Positions 11,389 through 21,172 of a DNA stretch of 64,000 nt are shown piece after piece. Position 1 is the first letter of the stretch; each line of letters opens with the position of its first letter. The notes beneath the pieces are model-generated. The model had not been told where the DNA came from, did not search any database, and worked only from the letters and a program-made list of their open reading frames with translations. Source of the DNA: Lophium mytilinum. Lineage: Eukaryota > Ascomycota > Dothideomycetes > Mytilinidiales > Mytilinidiaceae. The stretch spans positions 937,609 to 1,001,608 of the forward strand of contig MU004199.1 in the NCBI GenBank assembly GCA_010093605.1. The letters are read 5' to 3'. Made by a program: the position numbers and the translations under genes.

Positions 11389-11520
11389 GCTAAGTAAGTA
11401 AGTTTAATTAGTAGAATAATATAAATACGGGCCCGGAGCTAGTTAAAAGTAGAGGGGGTAATATAGAGTGAAAAGGGGGGTAATATATAGTAAAAAGGGG
11501 GGTGATAGTTAGGCTCGTCC
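11389..11520 (-). repeat. Right terminal inverted repeat of MULE
   Basis: Reverse complement of the left terminus, with the same C-rich subterminal units (here GGGGGG-rich on the plus strand) and the same AAATACGGGCCCGGAGCTA core. It is slightly less mutated at its outer end (CGTCC, GGTGATAG) than the left copy. Confidence 0.8.
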
Positions 11521-11528
11521 TATAAGTA
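11521..11528. repeat. Right target-site duplication of MULE (TATAAGTA)
   Basis: Exact copy of 8661-8668, marking the right edge of the transposon insertion. Confidence 0.7.
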
Positions 11529-13423
11529 TGCATTACACCACAGATCTAACAATAAAGGGCACTTCCTTAGCTAGGAAGTATGATTAAGGGTATCTTGGAG
11601 AAGTGATTGCTCTATTTTGTTGCATTAGAGGGGTTCCTACAGCGCTCTACACCTTTCAAGTCCTCTCCAGCCACTATAACCAGCAAGAATCGGGACGAAT
11701 ACAGGACATGTGCGAAATGCATATCGATTGCGAGTTATGCCCCCTATGCGCGGCAGCAGAGTCCAGGGGGTAGCTAGTCTTAAGTAGACCAACTCCAACT
11801 CCTCAGCCTTCGTCCCACAATTTCTAAGCCCAACATTACATCTGACATATGCATATATTTAAAGGCTACACTAACTAGGATCCCAGGGTTTCAGGCGTTC
11901 ACACAGCTAACCGCCTTAAATAGTCTCCACATGAAGCGAGTAACTGACTGGCCATGCTCACTAAACACTCCCGGGACCAACCCAACGGCTCACGTTCTAG
12001 GCACTGTCTCGTACGTACTGGTACTCACCAAGCTACTCGCTGGGCAATTTCTACAGTACCCTGCCCTTTTGGCGCAGAGAGTTCAATCTCAGGAACGGCA
12101 AAGCGATCTCAGCAAACACCACCAGGACCACCCCAATCACGCACGCTGCAGTCTCAAGCCTGCATTAGCACCCACCTAGCTGCTCGGCGATTCCACCAGC
12201 GCCCTTCCATGCACGTCCCAATCCAGGAACAGAATCGTTCCCTGGCCCAACCCCAGTCCGTCTCTCTACCCACGCCCACGGAGTCTAGCCCTACCTCGCC
12301 TCGACACTCACTCCCCAAACGGCTGGCGAGCCAAGTCCGCAATTCGCAATCCCGTATCTCAAACGCCTACCCGCCCGTGTCTCAACGCTTCACGAACAAC
12401 TCATCTCCGCACATCAACCGTATTCACCTGGCACATCCTAATCTCAACCCCCTTCTCCCTCTTCATCCCCTGGCCTCACCGCACCATCATCTCCGAACCG
12501 CAGAACACCACCAATCTGCATCCCCATCAAACCCTGACCCTTATTCCCGTGGGTGGGCGTTCTCCAATACAATCTAAAAATACCCCCATCCCCTTACCGA
12601 CCCCCCGTCTCACTCCACTCCACCACACCCCATGATCCCACACACCCCGTATTCGCTGCCCCATCCCCTTCGTCACACAACACACCATCTAGACGTTGCC
12701 CGGCACACTGCATAAACAGTCTCCTTCGCTGCATGCACGCGATGCGCCTCCTCGTCATCCCTTTCCCGCGATCCCGCACCGCGTGTCGCCCCATCGCATC
12801 GCCACGGCGCGTGTCCGTGCCGGCTACCCGGCGGCGGCGGCGGCGGCGCGCGCTGCAGCTGTTGCGGGTGCGCTCAGCCTTGTGGGATGGAGGGGGCAGG
12901 TGGTGCCTGGGTGAGGCTGGTGGGAGATAGCCCGCCCACCCAGGGATCAGTGAGGGAGTCTGGGGGAGGTGGGGATAGGGATGGTCCCAGTCTCCATTTG
13001 CCAATGCTACTAGCGGCTATCATTGCTTCTGTGAGGGTTTCAGGAGTCTGGGGGTTGCGGTTGAGCGCAGTGGTGGTGGATTGAGCGATGGTAAAACGGG
13101 TCACGTGAAAACAGGTGAGAGAGGTTATGATCATAAGGTAGCAAACACCAAATTATTTGTTGTCTCTAGCTACATCGCAAACTCATAGATCAAGTTCGTG
13201 AGAGATCAAAGCCCGTAGGCGGCCGTCGAGGAAACGGTTCTGGGAGGCCGCGGAAGTCGCCCAACCTCAGATAACCCCCCTATCCCTCCCGAACACCCAA
13301 AACACCCGCTGAAATCCCTCATTAAAAGTGATGACAATCAGAAGACCCCCCATCCCCCCTTTTCGCTTCGCTTCGCAAAACAGGGACAGAACAACAAAGA
13401 CACGAAAGCATGAAAACATGTCG
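11529..13423. other. Gene-free stretch, partly C-rich
   Basis: About 1.9 kb with normal base composition. The plus strand is strongly pyrimidine- and C-rich from about 12100 to 12750, which opens long frames lacking any domain (for example 11954-12577); I do not accept them as genes. A (GGC)n-like run lies at 12830-12850. The right end is the 3' flank of the bZIP gene. Confidence 0.5.
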
Positions 13424-14275
13424 TCAAGTCTCACTCTTTACCCGTACCTCCCCGTGCAATATATCCAGCAACTTCCGCAGCGTGTCCGCATTACTCGGCT
13501 TCCGTTGCTGTTGCTGCTGGGCGCTCGGCGTCCCCCTCTCGCTCTCCGCGTCAACACTACTCTCCCCATCGTCGGCGGTCAGCAGCTCGATCGTCTTGCG
13601 CAGCTTGTCGTACGCCGCGTTCAGCTCCCCGTGCGACGACTCCAGGTGCCGGTACTTGTCCGTCAGCACGGCGAGCTGCGCTTCGAGGTCTTTGGCGTGC
13701 TTCTCCTTGCGCTCGCGGAAGGCGCGTTGCGCGGCGCGGTTTTGGGCGCGGCGGCGCTGGAGATGGGTCAGCTGATGTAGCTCGGTTGGGTCATGTGATG
13801 GGGGACTTACTCCGCTGGTCGTGTGGGTGCGTTCGGCGGGTTGGGGCGGGGGGTAGCTGAGCTCGGTCTGCCGCGGCCGCGGACTGCAGTAGGGGCTCTC
13901 GTCCGCGCTGCCGAAGTCTGAGGGCGTCATAGGGAGTTGGTAGGAGAAGTTGAGCTCGTCGGCCATGTGGGGGTATTGTTGTTGGTAGAGTTGGTGGGGG
14001 TGCGGTTGCGGGATGGAGTCGAAGGTTGCCGAGACCTTTTCGGGGTACTGTTAGGATCGTTGGTTTGTGTTTTTTTGTAGAGAGATGGGTTCTCGGGGTG
14101 AGAAGGAGGTGGGGATTGAGGTTTAGGGGGGAATTGGGGGAAGAGGGATGCTTACGGGTGAGTTGCTTAGGCTGGGGACTTGCGAGAGGTCTGCGGGGAG
14201 CTCGAAGACTTGCGTTTGGTGCGGGGGGAGGTAGTTCCCTTGCGCTAGCCAATAGTCGAATGATTGGGAGTCCAT
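13424..14275 (-). CDS. bZIP transcription factor (Yap/AP-1-like basic region)
   Basis: Nuclear DNA-binding factor. Exon 1 is 14275-14156 (40 codons, MDSQSFDYWLAQGNYLPPHQ); a 108-bp intron (GTAAGC...TAACAG) leads to exon 2, 14047-13424, for 247 residues. The C-terminal half has the fungal bZIP signature RRRAQNRAAQRAFRERKEKH followed by a leucine-zipper coiled coil (DLEAQLAVLTDKYRHLE...). The N-terminal half is proline/glutamine-rich. A perfect GTAAGT (13810) and a CAG (13772) define a possible 39-bp in-frame intron immediately before the basic region; excising it would remove 13 residues. I kept it as coding but cannot decide. The NRAAQRAFR core is typical of Yap-like factors in stress or metal responses; the specific target is unknown. 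Confidence 0.85.
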
Positions 14276-17200
14276 TGTGAGGTTTGGAGGTTGTGGAAGG
14301 GTGAGGTGAGGATGAGGAAGCAGAGCGGTGAAGAAACGTGGTTTCAACAAGTAGTGGAAATTGTCAAGAGCAGATCAGTAATTGGTATCCGGATCAGTAA
14401 TGGCAAGGCTATTTGTGGTAGGGCTGCTAGTGTTGCACTGTGGATAGATGTTGGGTGAGAGGACAAAGGGCTGATTGTAGGTGGTCAAGTCAAAAGAAGA
14501 GGCCGCGATCGATCTGAGGGACGGGCTCGATCTTATACAGCGTCAGACGGTGCTCCGGGCGTGAATGGCGGAATGTTCCCTCTGGTCGCGTTGACGGGGC
14601 TTGATGCAGGCGGGACATGGGTGCAGCAGGCCAGGGAAAGCTTAAGGGCGGCATCAACGACGCCGCTCTACCTTTCTGAGCCCTGCAGCGGGCGTGCCCT
14701 GGCTCTGCGCAAGCTCGGCGCGCTGGCGGACCCTCGGGGATAAAACGGTGGTGTTTATTCTTGTGACTGGGGCGCGCCAGCCTGAGTGGCCAGCGAGTGG
14801 TCAGTGAATGGCTCCCTGTGCCGCAACCATGCACCTCACAACGCTACACCCAACGTGGTATCTGATAAAATCGATCGCGCCATGCCGCATGAAGGCTCGT
14901 CTGCATCCCGTTAGTCAGTTGAGGGCAGATGAGTAACGCACAGACAGCGCAGTGACCGGCTTCGAGAAGCATCAATTGCCCGTTGCAGGCGGTAGGGCTG
15001 AAGGCCAGCCTGACAAGCATGGAAACAGCCCTGCGCTCACCACCATGCTATTCTCGCACCACTACGCAGCTATTCGCAAGAGACACCCGCATTAGTCCCC
15101 CGGAGCCCTTTCGTGTAATCTGGAGAAGCCGCCACGAACTGTCTGCCCGCCCAAGCAGCCGTCGCGATACTTTCCGTCACCGCCCGCCTATCCTCCACTC
15201 AAGCACATCACCCCTCATGCGTCTTTTGGTCCCTCACAGCCCGGGACACGCGGCCGCAGACAAAGAGCTCAACAGGTTTCGACGTTACGCCCACACGCCC
15301 GTCAGCTCCGGGTCGGTGGAGGATCAAGTTGCCTGTTGTCGTTACCGCCGAAAACTCTTTGTCGACAGCTGAAGCGTCCCCGCGACCGTTACTCGCCGCC
15401 GACGCGGTGAAGCTGCGGCAGCCCGTGCGCGGCTTGAGAGCTGCAGCCACAGCATCCAAAATAGAAACCGTATCAGCGGCGCTTCTCGCTTCTCCGCGCG
15501 CTGAACCATTTAAATAGGCATTTGCCGTCACGCCAAACGCCGTTTGAGCTCGCAGTCTCGGTAGGCTAGCATTCGCGAAGACACGGTGCCATCGAGGGGA
15601 ATGGCCACCTCCTGAGCTGCTCAAGAGACGGGATAGCACCAGCGCAATGATTGGTCGACACGAGCCAAAACGCCAGACGGCAGCGGTGCAGGCTCGGAAA
15701 CACCGCGTGCTCCGTCCCTACGGCGAGGACGTTCGAGTCGAGTGAAGGCGTGTGGGACGGCGTGTCGGACGGCATGCCGGATCCGGAGTACCGGGTACTC
15801 GAGGCTGGAAATAACTTTAAGAACAGCTGATGCCCGTCCTCCCTCCGCCGCTGCTGTTCTCGTCGTCTTAATCTCACTCGATCTGCCTCTGTGCCGTTGT
15901 CTAGCGCAACCCGAACAGCGCGAAGGCTCAAGACCCCGTCTGAAGTTGCCCGACGTGCCCATCTCTCCCCAACGCCCGCCGATCGGCCCGAAGGATTCGG
16001 GACGGCTGCATGGTGTTTTTCTGGAGCAGCCAAGCACAGGGCGCACTACCGCACCCGTCAAATGGCTAGCGCTGCCGGGGCCGAGGGTCGGGGAGAGTAG
16101 ACCTGCTCTACTCGTCTTATGCGGCATCTGATAGTAACCTTAACACGCCTTTAGACATGCCGCTATCTGCCTCGCTCCCATGGTCAACGCTTAGCCCTGC
16201 CCTCGTGGGTCTTAGCTTGTACGACTCGCTCCTTGCTCTTGGCCTACTCGGGCCGGGGTGCTGTCTCGTGCAGGACCGGACAGGAAATCTACTGCATTCG
16301 CCCACCTATTAATATAGCAGGCCTGGTTAACTTTCACCCAAAGCAGTATCCCACTATCCCCATCTCTATCCCATCGTCGACACACCGCGTTCCGTGTCAC
16401 TACTCGTCTAACCCTACGGTAACGCACCAGCGTGATCCTTCCCACGACCAGCCCTAATCCTTCCCGCCCTGTGGATGTGGAGAATCGCTTCTCGCGTGCA
16501 GATCAGGGTCTCGGGAAGAGTGGGTTTCACTGGCCGCCTGAATGAACGCTTGCGATACCGGCACCTCGGCTTTATTTTTTTCGACGCCGTGCTCTATGCG
16601 AGTTTCAAAGCCGACCGCCCTCGACTCGTTCTCAATCTCGTCGTCAAATATAGATCACTAGCGAGCAGCTACTGTACGCATCTTCCACGTCTACCAAAGC
16701 GCTATGGCTACGTCATGGCAGGAAATAGCATCGGATCCCGGCAACGTCTCCCGCTGTTTTGCTGCAATCATCAGGCCACCGCGCGATGTGGCGCCTCAAC
16801 GACTCCTCGGAAATCCCCAGTATCCAGCGACGCCGTGATAGGCTAGCCTTATGGGAATCAACCCCGCTCCCGAGGTCGTTGTGGTTGCACTATCCCGCCG
16901 TGGACCCTCTATCATATCATTAGGCTAACTAATCACCTCAGCCTTAACTAGTATCGCCTTCATGTGGTGTTTAGCTGCTCTGTCCATCACGCAGCCTGAT
17001 TAGGCCCTTGGTCGCAAGGTCAACACTGTATACGCTTGCATACGCTTGCATTTCTTTACATTTCATCGCATTGCTAGTTCCGCGACACGCGCGACTAGAT
17101 TATCACCGTCTCCATCTAGGACCGCAGATACGCATTCAGCATATAATAACCCCCAGAACCCTTGACCGCAGACACGCATGCATGCATGCCAGAACGCTTG

Positions 17201-17966
17201 GCTTTCAGATGCATATACAAGCACTCGCGTATCTTCTGCCCGGCACTATCGCACTATCACCCTCTATATCAGGCCTTATCCAGCGCACGCAGCATCAGCA
17301 GTCCTTGGCTGCATACCGGTATACACGCTACCACATGCCACATCTGCCTTGGCCGGCGCCGCGCAGCATCGAGCCCCACTGTTATCCGGCTAAAGGTGTG
17401 TGCGAGCGATGTTGCTGGTGAGGGGTGCGATCATGTCATCAGCTGTGCGGCTTTGGTCAGCGGGGTAGCACACAAAAAAGGGTAGGCTTGTAGGACCTAC
17501 CCCTCTATTGTTGGCGGCGGGCGGAAGCTATACTCGAGTTGGGGGATGCTAATTTGGGGCCCAACGCGTCGAGCTATTATGTACTGTACACATGCATGAG
17601 ACTGTGGTTTGTTGCACGTAGGGTTTCCACCAATGGTAGAGACTGGATGCGGTGGTTGATAGTAAGCTACTACGTTGTTGCTTTACTACACAACTATCCT
17701 TCCGGAATTCGGCCATCTATTTGCATACCTATTTCCGAATGCAGTGTCTTCGCTCTTGAACTGTCGATACCACTGTGAGGAGTGCTCTGGGTATCATACC
17801 TTTGATCAGGCGACAGGTAGTGTAATTTCCACTGCATTGTCCTTTACATTATATCAAGAGTTTCTAAAGCCTACTGCGGCCCCCCAAGCAGTCGCAAGGC
17901 GTGCCCAAACTTATACCACGATCTATTCAACGCGTTCTCCTATCCCCAACCGCACTCTCCCACCCC
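14276..17966. other. Long gene-poor stretch of ordinary base composition
   Basis: About 3.7 kb without a gene I can support. Overlapping short frames (notably 15208-16127 on both strands) lack domains, consistent starts and splice continuation. Small tandem pieces occur, such as ATACGCTTGC twice near 17030-17050 and CATG repeats near 17177. The composition is not RIP-like, so this is not simply a decayed transposon. The left end is the bZIP promoter and the right end the 3' flank of the dehydrogenase gene. Confidence 0.45.
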
Positions 17967-19280
17967 TCAATACAACCCCTTCACCAACGCAGCAACCTTA
18001 TCAAACAACTCCCCCTCCTCCAACCCCCCCGTCGCCCTCTTCACAATAATCCCCACCTGATCCTCACCCACCCCATACCCCCCCAACGTCTTCTCCAACC
18101 CCAACCCCCTCACCAGCTCCAAAATCCTATCCCCCACCTCCTCCGCATCCTTCCTATCATCCCCACTCGCCTTCCCCCCAATCACCGGCAGCACCCTCGC
18201 CACCTCCCTCGCCGCCCCTTGATCCGCCGCCGCCTTCAGCTTCACCACATGCCCCAGCGTCAGACACGACGTGATACCATGCGGGATCCCATACGGACTC
18301 CCCAACGCGTACCCCAACGAATGACTCAGCCCCAACCCGCCCTTCACATTCGTGCCGCGGAACCCTAGGCTCTCGAACGCCGCGAGCTGCAGCTGCGTGA
18401 TCGTATCTACATTCTTCGGATCCGCTTTATACAGCGGCAGATACTTAAACAGCGCCGCCGCCGCATTAATACTCATGACTCTACCCGGCATCTCGCTGAT
18501 CGTCTCGTGGTACAGCAACTCAACCGCGTGGTCCAGCGCGCGCAAGCCGGTCGAGAGAAACAGCGTCGGCGGCGTATGCAGCCCGAAACTCGCGTCGTAA
18601 AGAATCACCGCGGGCGCGAGGTGCTCGTCGCTAACGCCGGTTTTCACGCCGCTGGCTTCCGTGTAGCCGGCCATGTAGGTGCATTCCCCGGCCGACAGCG
18701 TCGTGGGGATGGAGATGTGATACAGCCATTTCCCTGTCCGCGCGTGCGTGCGGTGCGAGATTGCTTTGGCGGAGTCGATGGGCGAGCCGCCGCCGATGCT
18801 GATGACGGTGTCGATGGCGCTGTCCTCCGCGACGAGTTCGGTGGCGCGGTCGAGGTCGGCGACTGGGGCGTGTTGTTTGATGTTGGAGAAGGTGCCGGCG
18901 TGGTGGGTGGAGGTGAGGAGGTGCTCGACGTCTTTGATTAGGGGGGTTTTGGTCGCGAGGGAGTTGCCGGTTATGATGAAGGCTTTGGAGGTGGGGGTGG
19001 GGAGGGTGGAGAGGAGGTGCGTTTTGACGGAGCCGGGGCCGTAGTAGAGACGTGCGAGTTGGGTGGGTTTGTAGAGGCCGGTGAGGGGGGAGGTGGTGGA
19101 TTCGGTCATTTTGGGTTTGGTATGTATAGTGCGTGTGGAGAGATTTGTGATATTGGGGTTTTTATTGAGGCTGGGGATGGTTGCGGGATGGATGACGCAA
19201 TTGAAATTGAAGTTTCTTATTACGGTTGGTCGCGCGATGCTAAGTGCGAAGGTGATGGGGATACCAAGCTTCACCGACAT
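17967..19280 (-). CDS. Iron-containing alcohol dehydrogenase family / maleylacetate-reductase-like
   Basis: NAD(P)H-dependent dehydrogenase of the Fe-ADH superfamily. Single exon, 437 residues from the first ATG, or 380 from the ATG at 19109 (MTESTTSPLTGLYKP), which is nearer the usual family length. Numbered from the longer start, visible motifs are the nucleotide-binding GGGSPIDSAK (163-172), SIPTTLSAGE, ALDHAVE (249-255) and GLGLSHSLGYALGSPYGIPH (315-334), whose His320 and His334 are the paired metal ligands. The Leu-Tyr-Tyr-Gly-Pro-Gly start of the core and overall length fit maleylacetate reductases of aromatic (hydroxyquinol) catabolism better than short-chain alcohol dehydrogenases; the substrate is inference. 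The extra N-terminal 57 residues are basic and Ser/Thr-rich, poor in acids, and could be a mitochondrial presequence or 5' leader. No pathway neighbours are visible. Confidence 0.85.
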   Translation of the reverse strand: MSVKLGIPITFALSIARPTVIRNFNFNCVIHPATIPSLNKNPNITNLSTRTIHTKPKMTESTTSPLTGLYKPTQLARLYYGPGSVKTHLLSTLPTPTSKAFIITGNSLATKTPLIKDVEHLLTSTHHAGTFSNIKQHAPVADLDRATELVAEDSAIDTVISIGGGSPIDSAKAISHRTHARTGKWLYHISIPTTLSAGECTYMAGYTEASGVKTGVSDEHLAPAVILYDASFGLHTPPTLFLSTGLRALDHAVELLYHETISEMPGRVMSINAAAALFKYLPLYKADPKNVDTITQLQLAAFESLGFRGTNVKGGLGLSHSLGYALGSPYGIPHGITSCLTLGHVVKLKAAADQGAAREVARVLPVIGGKASGDDRKDAEEVGDRILELVRGLGLEKTLGGYGVGEDQVGIIVKRATGGLEEGELFDKVAALVKGLY

Positions 19281-20055
19281 GCGTGGTTTCTAAAGCTCTT
19301 TATGGGGTTCTCTCGGTGTTTTCGCTGGCCGCGCGGTTTGCTGATGTTTTGGAATCTTGAGCAATGTGGATGAGATTATGGCGTCAGCTATTCTATGCCT
19401 CGGTCAGGAGTGGATGAGATGCGGGGATGACTCGGGTATTGTGTCGCAAATAGCTGTACGTTCCGCGGCCGCTCTTTGTTGGCAGAGACAAAATGCAACC
19501 GCCGTCTAGATCAGGTCAATTTTCGAGTTTTGCTGGTGTGAGTATTGCTTCTGATGTTGGAGTGGCCTCGTTCTGAGATATGCCTTGAAGATAGTTGTTT
19601 TTGCAGGATTCGATTTGGACTTGATATTGAAGCTCTCTGAGCTCCTCAGCTTACGAGATAGACCATCTAAAATGAGATCAAGTAGGTTTGATATACTTTT
19701 CTATTCATACTAGTTGGTGAGATTGATGAAAATTTACTGTTCAGGCGACCAGGCAGACACAACCCACCACAATTTCTCCGTCGAACTAAGCTCGATCTGA
19801 CGCAAATACGTTCAGGTACCTACTTGTAATTGAGGCTGAACAATGGCTAGGTTACTGGTGCCTAGTATAGCCATAGCCTTCTTGAGGAAATGGAGGTCAT
19901 CGTTTTAAGCCTCGTTGGGGCCAAATCCTGCCAGGCGCAACCGCAGGGATTAGTGACATCAGTCGACATATCTTCACCGGAAACCTTCCATCTCATAAAT
20001 TCCAACCTCGATCCTCTTCTCTACACCAACCCATCTTCATCCACATTCCTCCACC
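19281..20055. other. Intergenic promoter region, no gene seen
   Basis: Divergent promoter region between the dehydrogenase (minus) and the membrane-protein gene (plus). The last 50 bp before the start at 20056 are pyrimidine-rich, a common feature of filamentous-fungal 5' leaders. Nothing else is supported. Confidence 0.4.
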
Positions 20056-20547
20056 ATGGCACCTCCCATAGCAATCCCCCAATCCGACACTACCAGCCTG
20101 GGCGCCGCGCTACAAGCCACCCTCTCCAAAGTCGTCTCCCTCCTCAGCTGGTTCCTCGGCATCCTCCTCTACATCCCTTGGATCGTGCTCTTCTTTGTCG
20201 CCCTAGCGCCCTCACTACTGGTCGCAGCTGTCACCATGACGGTCACTGGCAAATTGGTCGGCATTGACTTCCTGGCCCGGTACTCGTTTGCGCCGGGATT
20301 CATGGCGATTTGGATGGGCCATTTTGGGCTGTTTCTGGTCACGATCTTCTCGACTGGTGCTAAGGAAACCATCACACTGGCGCTTTGGTGCCAGAGCCTA
20401 GCTGTTGTTGCGATTACGTTGAGCATTCTGTGTGTTGTGGCTGGTGCACTTGTCGTGGCGGGGGTGTGGACGGCGAGGGGGATTCATTTCGCGATGGAGA
20501 GGAGGAGTGAAGGGGCCGCCGTTGCTGAGAAGCCGACTGAAGACTGA
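20056..20547 (+). CDS. Small integral membrane protein, unrecognised
   Basis: 163 residues, single exon, with a strong start context (CCACCATGGC). It has four hydrophobic segments at about residues 28-60 (VVSLLSWFLGILLYIPWIVL continuing into an Ala/Val stretch), 83-100 (MAIWMGHFGLFLVTIFS) and 110-140 (VVAITLSILCVVAGALVVAG), so three or four membrane passes, then a charged C-terminal tail (MERRSEGAAVAEKPTED). I do not recognise a family. Codon use and the start context support a real gene. Location is probably an endomembrane or the plasma membrane; no signal peptide is separate from the first helix. Confidence 0.7.
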   Translation: MAPPIAIPQSDTTSLGAALQATLSKVVSLLSWFLGILLYIPWIVLFFVALAPSLLVAAVTMTVTGKLVGIDFLARYSFAPGFMAIWMGHFGLFLVTIFSTGAKETITLALWCQSLAVVAITLSILCVVAGALVVAGVWTARGIHFAMERRSEGAAVAEKPTED

Positions 20548-21172
20548 ATCGAACGGTTTTTTATACGCTACCACCCATGGGCGAGTTTGTTCGAAGAATG
20601 AAAGATTAGTCATGTGAGCAGACCCGCCATGCCAGCTTCGGAAGTGGTTTGTCGGTCTATCGACATGTGAAGGTTTTGCGATAGAGTTCCGGTTGCTGGC
20701 ATCGAGCGTGTTAGCTACGGGCCGAGAGTCGCGTCGTTGGATATGATAGATCCAAAACACCTATGGTAGATGTTGGTCGTATCCGTAAGAGGCACCTGGC
20801 CTGTTTTCATTCTGTCAATTTCTAGTTCTTTGTCTGCCCCGCCGTATTCCGTCAATGCTGTCGAGACCTTGTCAAGTCGGTCAACCTACCTAATATGCAT
20901 TGCAAATCAACATATGTCCGTGTCTTTGGCTTGCCTAGAATTGACCTGCTTTTTCGCGACCACTAAGTCATTAGCCGTCTCCTCCCCGGATACAGGAGCG
21001 GTGTACGAGCAGACGGCAACCCGTATGATTGAGTGTCCGTTGCAAGTTTGCTCCTGTGTGCCTGTCTCTCATTCTACTTCATTGCCGCTAGCTCATCTGC
21101 TTGGCTCTTTTCCTTGTCACGCTTCTCACGTTGATCATCGATTCATCTGCGAACAATTTTGTGTCCCACACC
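20548..21172. other. Intergenic, upstream of family copy C
   Basis: The 3' flank of the membrane-protein gene and the promoter of copy C. The frame opening at 21101 runs into copy C, but the ATG at 21173 (ACCATGGAGGACCC) matches the MEDP/MEDV start of copies A and D and is preferred. No other feature is supported. Confidence 0.45.

Larger units (their letters stand above)
8669..11520 (-). mobile_element. RIP-degraded Mutator-like (MULE) DNA transposon
   Basis: A 2852-bp AT-rich element with inverted termini of about 130 bp and an 8-bp target duplication. The ends read GGATAAGCC (left) and GGCTCGTCC (right); the differences are C-to-T and G-to-A transitions typical of RIP. On the minus strand around 10445-10341 a transposase core is readable through several stops, VFIIDKELILKNILAKFF, then LYK.HI.KN after damaged codons. 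This is the DRELAL...LC.WHI.KN region of MULE transposases. No open frame survives and the element is dead. It inserted at the end of the second direct-repeat unit downstream of the TIM-like gene. Confidence 0.82.

Noticed and set aside
11954-12577. 207-codon open frame in the C-rich stretch right of the MULE
   Set aside because: Frame openness follows from C-rich composition with few A/T stops; it has no domain, is Pro/Ser/His-rich in every frame, and has overlapping frames of similar length.
15208-16127. Several overlapping 130-170 codon frames on both strands
   Set aside because: They overlap each other in different frames and strands, contain no motif I recognise, and show no splice continuation; treated as chance frames in GC-rich DNA.
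17000-17485. Overlapping plus-strand frames of 70-137 codons
   Set aside because: No domains, three frames open at once, and small CATG/ACGCTTGC repeats; treated as non-coding.
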